Below, in pieces: positions 52,871-63,399 of a stretch of DNA of 64,000 nucleotides. The stretch spans positions 676,060 to 740,059 of the forward strand of contig JASISA010000003.1 in assembly GCA_031771865.1 (NCBI GenBank), written 5' to 3'. The DNA comes from Nothophaeocryptopus gaeumannii. Lineage: Eukaryota; Ascomycota; Dothideomycetes; Mycosphaerellales; Mycosphaerellaceae. How positions within the stretch are numbered: position 1 is the first letter of the stretch; every line of letters begins with the position of its first letter. Below the pieces are notes generated by a model, which saw nothing but the letters and a program-made list of their open reading frames with translations, was not told the origin of the DNA and searched no databases. The position numbers and the translations under genes were made by a program.

Positions 52871-54720
52871 TCATCGCATTGCATTGCGCTCTTGCTTCTC
52901 GGGCCACTGCGCAACAAAGCGTGCAATCTGGTCAATCTCGGCGTTCTGCACGGCCCGACAACCCTCATTGACATCACCATATGCCATGATGAGGTCGGAA
53001 CAATGGCCTCCAGCTGGCACCAAGTTGACTGGCACTTGCTCCGTACTCTGCAGTGGTCCTCCGGGGCGGAAAGTTGAGGAAACAGTTGAGTCTCTCCAAG
53101 GATCGTATTGTCCATTCGTGTACACGAGCCGAGTGGTGTTGTCGATGAACCAGCCTCCGGTCCAGGCGTTGACTTGCTCTTCAGTCTTGCCTTTGGCGAT
53201 GCCGTAGGTCTGGCCTGCAGGACCTGGAGGGAAGAGAATTTCGCATTGTCGCGTGTTGTACTCTACCGTTGCAAGACGGGAGACGATCGATTGTCGTTCT
53301 AGAGGAGCTCCGTCTTGCCAGTACCCGAAAGGTTCGTTGCACACCATCCACCACCACTGTCGATTAAATTTGTTCGAGACCGACGTATCGGTGAACAATG
53401 GGCTGTTCGGGTCATAAGTGTCGAAGCATTTCGTGTTGTTGAGTCCTGCAAATTCGGGGTAACCATACGTGTCTGCGCAATAGCCGGGCAGGAACTCGTT
53501 CTTCATCCAGGCTGCATAACCATTGAGGGCTTTCTCAACTCCAACGCCGTTCTCGTCGGGTAATAGAGCTTTGTTTGTCTGGTTCACAGAGTCCTCCACG
53601 TAATCGCACCAAGTGTAGAAGCCGCCACTGTCACCAGTAAAGTTGACTGACTGCCACTGCCAAGGACCGTACTCCAGAGCTGTCACGAAGTCATTGTTGT
53701 GCTGGACGTCTCCAAGGCCGAATTTGTTTTTGAGAGCACTGATCTGACGAATGGTACCTACGGTTGCGTTAGCTGTTAGATGGTAGTGCACTGAGATGTT
53801 GATACCATTTGCCAAAATTCCATCGATGTGATCAACGACTCTTGAGACATCTATGCTGCAGTTCTTAGGCATGCCATCCTGCACCGGTACAAAATACTGC
53901 CAAAAGTCGGATATGGCTTCTACTACTCCGCTGGATGACAGATAGGCCCAGAACGTCCCAGGCGCCTTGGATTCCACCCAAGCCGTAAGCGCGCCGGAGT
54001 AGGATCCTCCGATTAGAATCCAAGGAACGGCACCGGCAGTCGTGTTTATCTCATGAGTAGCAAACGGTAGCTTTACATTCTGCGCGAAGTGGGTGAGATC
54101 CAAAATCGAGTTCTCGAGAGTGAGGTATCTGAAGAGCCTGTCAGCCAGCAGTAGAAACGTGAAAGACGTTCTTGTCAGTCTGAGAGGTATGTAGCATCGC
54201 TAAGATCGTTCGTTGCCTTCGAAAGGAGGCGAACGTCTACAATGTGCGTCCACAATGTGCCCGTTTGCCTTTGCCTGTAGGCGATGTTGAAGAGACTGAC
54301 TCACTGCAAGTTCTCGGTCGTGAGGTTGGCGAACGGCGAGGATTGTCCCCAGTATCGGTGCTCAACGACGAGAGTCGCAGCCTTGATCTTCTGCGCGATA
54401 GCCCCATTGATTGTTTTGTTTCCCAAATAGCCTTTGTAACCAGCAGCGGCGAGCTCACCCGGAGTCATCATGATGACGGGTGAACCGGGTCCGCCCCAAA
54501 ATTCAGTACTCCAATAGTAGAATTGGTGGAAAGTGCCAAGGCTGGGATTGCTGTGATCAATCAACTGAGTGAAGGTAGAATTTCCCATTGTTGCTGGTCC
54601 AGGCAAGCCGTAGCCTGGAGGACCATGATGCCACTGGTGGCTTCGACCTCCTGAGCCATGGCATCGCTTAGCCGATGCTGAGTGTGCAAATGCACAAATG
54701 GCCAGAAGGGATTTTCTCAT
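52871..54720 (-). CDS. Secreted serine carboxypeptidase, family S28
   Basis: Two exons; a 176-nt intron at 54129-54304 (GTGAGT ... CTTCAG), long for this window, keeps phase and gives 557 residues. A signal peptide (SLLAICAFAHSASA) is followed by the S28 blocks FTQLIDHSNPSLGTFHQFYYW, GGPGSPVIMMTPGE and LVVEHRYWGQSSP. The nucleophile elbow GGSYSG has Ser about 181, NGQYDPWRDSTV carries the Asp and AGGHCSD the His. The family covers prolyl-Xaa carboxypeptidase and DPP7-like enzymes, active at acid pH outside the cell or in the vacuole. All catalytic parts are intact, unlike the neighbouring metallopeptidase relic. Confidence 0.9.
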
Positions 54721-55365
54721 GGTGTCGCTGCTGAGCTAGATTTGGCGCAAAGATTGATCAGGAGGTCGAAGACGATCCATCCTTGTTTTTGATGCTCAGC
54801 ACGATATGCAAGAGATCCGACGGCCGCCAGACACATGACAAGAGGACGAGTAGCCAGAGACGAACCATGTGGATATTGCGGAGTGTTGACTGCAGACATC
54901 AGTTGGCCGGCCGGCTTCTCGCCTGCCGCTTCAGGACATGGGAGATTGGAGTACCTGCATGACGGCTTGCAGTGATCACACCGCAGTCACCACGGCCATG
55001 TGCGACCTTCCTCATACTGCGTAGATCGTGTTCGTCGAAATGAATTGCAGGTCTCCGCCGACTCATTCGCCTCCGCGCGATCCCGAGAAGTCTGCATAGC
55101 CTTATCAGTGTCTCACAGCCTGTGGGGCAGCCTCTCTTCGATACATTGGGCTGCACCATGCCGCACGCGGGCAATAATGAACGCAGCCTACGTAATCGTA
55201 CAGCAGAGCCCAAGACGCATATGATCGGCCCAGCAGTGGGCTCGTCAACGCGGCTCCATGTCCCCATGGGTCGACGGGTATCGTGTGACCCATAGATCTT
55301 GATTCATGAATGATCTTGATCCGGGAGCCAGATTCACAGCGAAATCAATGTTTGACTGAATCATT
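54721..55365. other. Promoter of S28 gene and unassigned sequence
   Basis: No gene is supported. Moderate GC content, several short frames only. Confidence 0.5.
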
Positions 55366-55600
55366 CAGGACTCAATCAAACATTCAAGCTTTGAATACTC
55401 GCTAAGAGTTAGGCGGTACAGGCTAAAGATAGGACTCCAGGTGCTGCCTTAGCCGCTGCCTTAGGCTCTACTCTAGGCCTGCCTCTTACACCTTCTACGC
55501 TGACAGAGACGTAATAGCGCTTGCGTCCGCTTTAATAGCGACAGCAAAGGGCAACCTAATCCCCTCGCTGCTGCCTATAATCCTCTGAATGTTTGATTGA
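55346..55600. repeat. Inverted-repeat cluster flanking a 200-bp insert
   Basis: TCAATCAAACATTCA at 55372-55386 has its perfect 15-bp reverse complement at 55586-55600. A third arm, one mismatch off, lies at 55346-55358, so 55346-55384 can form a hairpin by itself. Related sequence (TCAAACTTTGATTGAATACTC) follows near 55640. The enclosed 200 bp has a different, GC-richer look. No target-site duplication was found, so calling it a MITE is not justified. Confidence 0.55.
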
Positions 55601-55604
55601 CTTT

Positions 55605-58440
55605 GTATGAATCCTGAAACTCGAATTAACATCAAGCTCAGTCAAACTTTGATTGAATACTCTCAATCTCGGTCAAGAATCAAAATATATGTTTGTGTCC
55701 ACTTTTGCAAGAGATTCCGTTTCTCTCGCCATGTTCCATCTGTACAGCCCACCTTGCTCAATTCGCCCAGAGTACAATTGAATGTTCGACTCAATCTCTT
55801 GGATCTTCGTGTCCGCCTCTTCGCACCGTACTGGCTATTGAGTTCCAGCACGCTTGCCACCTTCATGGCCTATCTCGAAGGCGAAACGCGTCGGCTTTCG
55901 GTTTGAGATAGCATTCGATACAGTTTGTACTTTGCTTGCGAATGCTGTCCGTGTGGTGGCCTCATGGAACATGTCGTAGTTGTGTCAAGTCAATGTGGTA
56001 ATTCGAAGCTGTTCCTTACATCCGTTCTCTACGGTCTCTGTACGTACATGGTGGCATACAAACAGTTGCCAGATTCATACGCCCGTGTCTAGCTTAGATG
56101 AATGTTGCGGTCGAGGCTGTTTTCTGTCCTTTCAACATCGTTCGTGGTTACAGCAAAGGTATCTTACGGCTTACTCCGTACCTCCGTCGGACCAAGAAAC
56201 CCCGCAGTTGCGGAGATCCGAACACGTGCCGCATGCGGATCTGGAGGCGGTAGCCGGGGCGGGAGGGGCGGCGGGAGTGCTTATTAAACTGTTGTGAGAA
56301 CCGTGCGTGTGCTCTGCATCTTCTGTCGCCTCGACATGATCACCGCTATTCAGACCCTGGCCAGCGCCCAGTCGACACCGCTCTCGATTTCTTCACAGAT
56401 CGCCAGCAAACCCTCGGTCATTGCGCCGAAACGAGAGGCCCAAAAGGTGGGATTGGAGGACGATGCATTGTTAAGGACCCTATCAGCAGACCTGCTGGAC
56501 GGGCCTCGTTCGAATGGATGTTACACTGGCTGTCTCGCATACTCGGCCTAAGGTCATTGGAATCATGCAACTGATTCAAGATGCGTTGTGCTTGAGGATC
56601 TACTGCACTGCGGTGGTAACAGTGTGACCGGTGTACTTGGATGATCCTCCCACGCCCGATGAACATCCCCGGACCTCCTGAATGCTCTAATCTCGAAATC
56701 ACCACCGTCCTCTTAGCACTCTCCTCGCCCTCCGACGTCACCGCCCTCGTACGAGCATGGCAACCGCAAGCCGAGACGCACCCCAAGAAACCCTCTACTG
56801 CCTAACAATGTGCGCACGACAGGCTCTCGGGAGATGTATCGGATCGAGACTTCTGCTACCTTTCCGTTAGTGGGCAGCGCTGTACCTGGCGCCGCGGGCT
56901 GCCTCGACATCAAGACTGGAGACACCGCGGAAAGGCATGGCGAGAGAAGAGCAAACATTTTCGTGCAAGAGCCCCACCCATATCAACGTCGCTACCTTCG
57001 CCGTGCCCTCATCAGAGTGCCGGTTGTGACGACGTAGTGTCTGACATGGCGGCCAAGAGAAGAGACGGTCTTGGGTAGAGGTACGATACGAGTCGAAATG
57101 CCCATTGTGGCCGGAATTTGCGGCTTCGTAAGGAGACACTGCTTATTGCTTCCCCGATATCCTCCCTTCGACCAACTCTTCCTTGGACTCTCCCTCCTCA
57201 ACCCTCTCCTCAACCCACCTTCTCCTCTTCCTTGGCCTTCTATCCGTGGCAACGAGTCCTTTGCCATACTGCGCCGGCCGAGACCTAAGTCTTGCCACAG
57301 CGCACTGCACTTGGGTCACAGCAAGGACCTGTACAATACTGACCCTGCAGCCTTCGATCATGAACTGCTTTCGGTACCTGCGTCTACACCTTCGCTATCT
57401 CCGACAACTCTCTTTCATCTTGCAGACCCGCAACACCTCTGACGCAGCTCGCTGCCCCTCGCATCTTCGACGGCATGTGCTTCATAGCTAGCAGCGAACA
57501 GCGACAATACTAGCAGCGACTCTTACGACACCGCTATCGTCATTCTAACAACGCCCTCTTCTTCTACCTCCACCTCCGCTCCCACCGCTCTGCACGCTTA
57601 CGCGTATGAGTTACTCGCAGTTCCCTCGCCATACCATCCGCTTTCGTCCTCGCAGGATCACTGCTTCACCGTGAACGGCAGCGAGATCTGAGTGAATCTA
57701 GACACTCGGCATCTAAAAGCGTAGAGAGACTAGAAGCATGATCTTAGGCGCTGGAGCGATTCGCACACGCAGAAACTGGCATCATCACCGCTGACAACTC
57801 CGATACGCTCAAGGACATATCGCTTGCTCGGCTTCGTGTTCAGTGGTATGGTTACGTATCATCTTTTCATGGCCGCTGAGGCTCGGGTACGGCGATGCCC
57901 GCGATTGTAATGTCAGTCTGGCCGATGTCAGTCTCTCAATAATGTAGGTGCGCTACGCTCTCGCGCATGAGGACAGGAGGCATAACACTTCGATAGTAGT
58001 CGAAGGAGAGGAGCGCGGTATCTTAGGTACCGAAAACCTATTATATAGTAACTATACTATTATACTGTAGTATGAGTTCTCGTGTTCTCTTGTGTATGAC
58101 AAAGAACACGTGAGAAGGTCTTGGCAAGGTTATATACTGCCTTCTCAGAGGCTCCTCGACTGCGAAGGAGGCAAGTAGACAAGCATGCATGCAGGCACGC
58201 AGGCTCATACACTCGTTATACAGGCACACACACACGCTCGTTACTCATCGTCTCCCCCCTTCTCATATTGCTGTAATCACGCCTCCGAGAGCCCCGTAAA
58301 GCTCAGGACAAGCCGATTAAAGGCGATCCGGTGCATCGATGCTACCGGTCGAGGAATGTCAACTCGACCGTGGGCGTGTCGCTCGGCGCGCCCACATCTT
58401 TTTAGTGACCCCGCTAGGGGGGGCATTAACTGCAAAATGC
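55605..58440. other. Gene-free transition zone before the RIP-mutated region
   Basis: Normal base composition but no supportable gene. Around 56650-57150 several frames look protein-like in turn (NIPGPPECSNLEITTVLLAL; ETLYCLTMCARQALGR), as in a decayed gene or repeat, but I cannot name a family. Purine/pyrimidine-biased tracts occur at 57170-57230 (CTCC-rich), and a short CA repeat lies at about 58223-58236. Confidence 0.4.
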
Positions 58441-58544
58441 CCTACTAGAGGTGGTATCGACGTACTAGATCGAATACAGCAACTTTCGAATTATATATAA
58501 TATAGGGTATTATTTTCGATAACGAGCGAGAACTTATAGATAAG

Positions 58545-58732
58545 TTAATATACTAATATAAAGCGTACCTTCTAGAAATATACTAATATAAGGCGTGTAT
58601 TAAGTTAAGTCTAGTCTAGTCTAGTTAAATCTAGTTAAGTTAGGTTTTATAAAATACTATAATATAAGGTATATATTAAGTCTAGTCTAGTCTAGTAAAT
58701 ATACTAATATAAGGCGTATATTCTAGTACTAA
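58545..58732 (+). repeat. Short direct repeats and CTAGT microsatellite
   Basis: The unit AATATACTAATATAAGGCGT (or with one or two changes) occurs at about 58549, 58579 and 58698, interspersed with CTAGTCTAGTCTAGT runs at about 58611 and 58682. It is probably a RIP-worn tandem array at the edge of the transposon pair. Confidence 0.6.
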
Positions 58733-59374
58733 CGTATCCTATAAGCGAGCTAGTTATAGAAGCGAGCTAGTTAATTTGCCTTAGTACAACTAACTTATAT
58801 TATAGATTATTTATTTTTATCGCTATTAAATAGAGAACCTATAAATATTATACTCTTATTAGATTTAGAAGACTCTTCTCTATTATTCTAATATATACAA
58901 GTATTATATCTAGTCCCTCTATAATTACTATATCGACGCTAGAGCCTTCTTTAATACATTTACTAGTAAAGACGTAATTATAGCTACCTATTCTACTACT
59001 ATACTATACTCGAGTATACTACCCTTCTAAACGTGCTTTCTTTTACGCGCTTTTTACTTTATTACTACTTCTAATTACTCTTTAAGGTCGCGAGTATAGG
59101 CTTATAGAAGAGTAGCTTAATAAAGTATTAGTTCCGTACCTTTTATAAGCTAGAATAAGGCATTTTAGGCTATTATAGGAGATCGATTAATAGCGCTACT
59201 AATAAGCTTGGATTATAACCTAAACTTGTACGAATTACTTAGTATCTTAGACTACTATAATATCTCTTATAGTAGTAGTCCTAGTAGAGTATATAGGCGT
59301 ATATTAAGGTAGTTCATAACTACCTACGAGTCGATGGGGACTAATCCTAACGCCTAAAAGGCCTTCTAGTAGTT

Positions 59375-60094
59375 TGTTACGGACCGAATCTGCAGGACGC
59401 AGAATCAAGGACATGGAACCATGCAAGAGTGACGCCAGAAGTCACGTGTCTGACCACAGTCTGGGACCTCTGGTCAAACACGTGAAGTTTGGCGACCGAC
59501 AGACCGCCCGACCGGTCAGTTGGTCGAACGGTCAAACTCGCTGCCAAGAGCAAGCGAGACCACCAAGTATATAGCAACGATGGTTGACTAGCAATCATCG
59601 TGTTCAACTCATGTTACAATCTCACTGATTGGAATAAGCCAAGACTTCCTTCACTTCGTCCCACTGTTACGGATGGAACCGAGAGGCGATGGCAGCCAAC
59701 CAGTCTAAGCGCGGGTCTGCAGCTCAGCCTCGGGAGGTTCCGCTGCAGCTCGCTCACAGTACTCTCGTCGCTCGCAGTGCTTCCACCGGAAGCACAGGAA
59801 GCAGAGAAAGCAAGGAGAGCACACGAATCTCCTATGTGTATATAGATCACGTTCTCTACTGAGGTAGATAGGAGCTTCGTGCTCAACTCAATCTCTCAAT
59901 ACTACTCTCTTGAGTAAAGGTTACACTTCTCAAGACTCTGTTACCAAAGAGACATTCCGGGGTTCGACACTTCCTAGGCCTATCCACGTGACAGAGGAGA
60001 CGGTCCGTAACACCCACTTGCCGACGCATTCTCCAAAGAAGCCATTCCACGTGATTAAGCGAGTCACCTGACAAGCGAGATACCGTGCGTAACA
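59375..60094. mobile_element. Outer solo LTR interrupted by a second LTR
   Basis: It starts TGTTACGGACC, ends CCGTGCGTAACA and is flanked by a 5-bp target duplication TAGTT (59370-59374 and 60095-60099). Without the inner element it is about 367 bp and matches the solo LTR at 61936-62292 in its second half. Composition is normal, unlike the host DNA, so it arrived after, or escaped, RIP. Confidence 0.85.
59665..60012. mobile_element. Inner solo LTR nested in the outer LTR
   Basis: 348 bp with ends TGTTACGGA and TCCGTAACA, exact inverted termini. It is flanked by CCCAC on both sides (59660-59664 and 60013-60017). The other LTR copy in this window has the uninterrupted site (CTTCGTCCCACTTGCCGACG at about 62206), which proves the insertion. 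Its start is similar to the 61936 LTR, so the families are related. Confidence 0.88.
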
Positions 60095-60869
60095 TAGTTC
60101 TACTCTATAAATACGTTAAAAAACGGGTCTTTAAAAGCTAGGAGGAATATTTCCTTATTAATATAGAAGACGTATCGACGCGCTAAGTCCTAGACGCGTT
60201 ACTAGTATTTTATCTTTAGAGGCGTAAAATATACTATATCTAGTAGCTATAGGATATACGACGAGTAGGCTAGTATATAGTATATCTACCTCCTCGTACT
60301 ATATAGAGATATAAACACGGCCCTTATAGATAATAAAGGGTAGGATTATATACCTAGTAGTACAAATGCTCTAGATTACTATAACCTATTTATAGTTACT
60401 AGGCTAAATAAGCTAAGGCCGAGTACGTCTCTCTAAACTAGTAACTACTTTTATAGATCTAATAATATCTATCTAAAAGCCTATCTTATTAAAGTTATAG
60501 GTATTATAGTTATAGATACTATACTTAGCTTTAGTATCCTTAATAAGATTAAACTATATATTAATTACCTTAGGATCTTCCTAAAGTATCCTCTAATAGT
60601 CCTTCGCCTAATTAAAGGCTATTTTAAGCGCGTCTAAGCGTATTATAAAGTTTATAGCTTAGTACTTACCTACTTAGCCTCTACCTTGTATACTAAGTAG
60701 TTTATCTACTATATCTACTACCTTATATAACTAGGGCGCAAATCCTCGCGAATCTAGGTCTAGTATATACTAGATAACTATCTCCTCTTCTATTATAGTA
60801 AGCTTATACTAGCTATTACAAGAATTAGCTTAAGAAGTAATTCTATAGTATCGGCTAGTTAGCGTCGAA

Positions 60870-61065
60870 GGTAGTACTTTATATTAGAAGTAGTAATATC
60901 TACTATAGAGTACTCTTATACTCTTAAATAAGAGTAGAAGAATTTATAAGAGTATAAGAGTAATATACTCTCTCTAAGGAACCTCTATATATATAGTCTT
61001 AATAGTTAACTAGTAATTATTATATTTAACTTATATTATAATCTTACTAATTAGAATAACGTATT
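60870..61065 (+). mobile_element. RIP-mutated partial LTR between the transposon copies
   Basis: Positions 60910-61059 align without gaps to 62039-62188 of the clean solo LTR. By hand I count 38 differences in 150 bases, 36 of them C to T or G to A in this copy. It lies at the centre of the inverted transposon pair. Confidence 0.8.
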
Positions 61066-61099
61066 CTACTACTAAGCTAGATATACTACTAAGCTAGAT

Positions 61100-63272
61100 A
61101 AAATTTCTTAGTACGACTAACTTCTTTATTAAAGTATAATATCTTTATAATAAGATATAGAATTATCTAATTAAGAAGGTAGAATTATTCTTACTCTCTC
61201 TACCTACTACTAAGGTTAATTTCGAAGCCTCCGAGGCGCGGCTATAGTATATAACGTACCTAATTCGACGCTAACTACCTAATACTACGGAATTACCTAT
61301 CGCCTAGATAGCCGTAATATATACTACAAGCTTACTATAACTAAAGAGTAGACGATTATCCGATATATTCTCGACCTCGATTCGCGAGGATTTGCGCCTC
61401 GCTTATATAAGGTAGTAGATATAGTAGATAAACTACTTAGTATACGAGGTAGATAGCTAGTTAGTAAGAACTAGGTAGAGAGATTTGTAATACGCTTAGA
61501 TAGGCTTGAAATAGCCTTTAACTAAGTAAAGGACTACTAGAGAATACTCTAGGAAGATCCTAAGGTAATTAACGCGTAGTTTAAGCTTATTAAGGATACT
61601 AAAGCTAAGTATAGTATCCACGACTATAATACCTACAACTTTAATAAGATAGGCTTTTAGATAGGTATTATTAGATCTATAAAAGTAGTTACTAGTTTAG
61701 AGAGACGTACTCGTCCTTAGCTTATTTAGCCTAGTAACCGTAAATAGGTAATAGTAATCTAGAGTATTTATACTACTAGATATACAATCCTACCCTTTAT
61801 TATCTATAAGGGCCGTATTTACATCTCTATATAGTACGAGGAGGTAGAAATACCGCGTAGTTGGAAGCTCTTAGTCTCTAAGAATAGATAGATAAATAAC
61901 GCGCTTAGGCTTAAGTAGTTAAAGTACTTTAATACTGTTACGGATCGAACCGAGAGAAGCCACAACCAACCAATCCATGCGGCGCGGGTGCGCGCCAAGG
62001 GCGGCAATACCCGCTGCAAGGTGCTTTCATGCTGCCGAGTGCTCTCACGCTCTCAGATGAGAGCAGGAGGATTCATGAGAGCATGAGAGCCACACGCTCT
62101 CTCTGAGGAACCTCTAGGTATATAGTCTCGATGGTTGACTAGCAATCATCGTGTTCAACTCATGTTACAATCTCACTGATTGGAATAAGCCAAGACTTCC
62201 CTCACTTCGTCCCACTTGCCGACGCATTCTCCAAAGAAGCCATTCCACGTGATTGAGCGAGTCACCTGACAAGCGAGATACCGTGCGTAACAAATACGTA
62301 TACAAAAGCGCGTTAGGTTAGCGTCTATAGGCTACTTGTTTTAGATAGTTACGAGAGCTATCTTAACTAGGCCTTTAAGGATTACTATCTAGAATACAAG
62401 ATCCTTACGCTCTATATACTATTATATTCGTCGTATATCCTATAGCCTCTAGATGTAGTCTATTTCTTACTACTAAAGCTAAAATACTCCTAACGTATCT
62501 AGGACTTAGCGCGTCGGCGCGTCTTCTATATCGATAAAGAAACATTCCTTCCGGCCTTTAAAGACGCGTTTTTTAACGTATTTATAGAGTAGATATACTA
62601 GAAGGCCTTTAAGGCTTTAGGTTTAGTCCCTATAAACGCATAGGTAGTTATTAACCGCCTTAACGTACGCCTATATACCCTACTAGGACTACTACTCTAA
62701 GAGATACTATAGTAGTCTAAGACTCTAAGTAATATATAAGAGTTTAGGTTACAATCTAGGCTTATTAATAATACTATTACTCGGTCTCCTATAATAGCTT
62801 AAAATAGCTTCTCCTAGCTTATAAAAGGTACTAAAGTAATACTATATTAGAATACGCTTTTAGCTACCCGTATTAGCGAGCTTGGATAGTAATTAGATAC
62901 AACAATAAAGCGAAAAGTACGTAAGAGGAAGCGGATTTAGTATAGGAGTATAATAGAATATAGCGTAGGGTCGGCTAAAGTAGCTACTAAAGTATCTATA
63001 GCTACTTAGTAGTTAAAGAAGACTCGTAGGTTAGTTAGTCTTAAATAGACCTAGCTAGCTATACGGCGGTATAGTAGCTATAGAAGGACTAGGTATAACG
63101 CTCGAATATGCTAAAAGGATATAGAGGGGTCTCCTAAATCTAATAAGAGTATAATATATATAGGTTCTCTATTTAATAGCGATAAAAATAAATAATCTAT
63201 AATACTAGTTAGTCGTACTAAGGAAAATTAACTAGCTCGCTTCTATAACTAGCTCGCTTATAGGATATGTTA
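61100..63272 (+). mobile_element. RIP-mutated Fot1/pogo-type DNA transposon, right copy
   Basis: The plus strand can be read through many stops as a DDE_1 (Fot1/pogo, Tc1-mariner superfamily) transposase. Blocks include the DNA-binding start EGRIILTLS, ILDLDSRGFAPRLYKVVDIV, SIHDYNTYNFNKIGF (first Asp region), PFIIYKGRIYIS, LLVLDSYESYL (second), and PLDVVYF with the third Asp codon at 62452-62454, then LARRRVFYIDKETFLPAFK. Changes such as His to Tyr, Gln or Trp to stop and Pro to Leu are what RIP gives. A clean solo LTR at 61936-62292 splits it. Identification by family pattern, not by database. Confidence 0.8.
61936..62292. mobile_element. Solo LTR with 5-bp target-site duplication
   Basis: 357 bp, starts TGTTACGGATCGAACC and ends CCGTGCGTAACA. 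It is flanked by AATAC on both sides (61931-61935 and 62293-62297). Normal composition inside a RIP-mutated transposon. It carries the empty site of the inner LTR described at 59665. Confidence 0.9.
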
Positions 63273-63399
63273 CTAGGTAATACCTATAATACTACTCTAT
63301 CCTTCTAGGAATACTATAGCTAGAACGCTATAATCCCTCTTAGGATTTCGAGAAAGAACTACTATCCTCTATAAGCTAGTTCTACTATTCTATATATAG

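Larger units (their letters stand above)
58725..60870 (-). mobile_element. RIP-mutated Fot1/pogo-type DNA transposon, left copy
   Basis: This is the reverse complement of the right copy over nearly its whole length (for example 58743-58860 pairs with 63130-63260, and 60340-60760 with 61380-61800). It therefore carries the same DDE transposase remains on the minus strand, full of stops. Relative to the right copy it lacks about 190 bp near 60250 and its 5' end stops at about 60870, where a mutated LTR begins. A nested LTR insertion at 59375-60094 interrupts it. Confidence 0.75.

Noticed and set aside
54899..55267. 122-codon minus-strand frame upstream of S28 gene
   Set aside because: No motif, and two other strands and frames are equally open there.
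55372..55600. Calling the inverted repeat a MITE
   Set aside because: No target-site duplication and no inward extension of the arms beyond 15 bp.
58041..58448. Small ORFs around the CA repeat
   Set aside because: Cys/Leu/His-rich low-complexity readings of a microsatellite; not genes.
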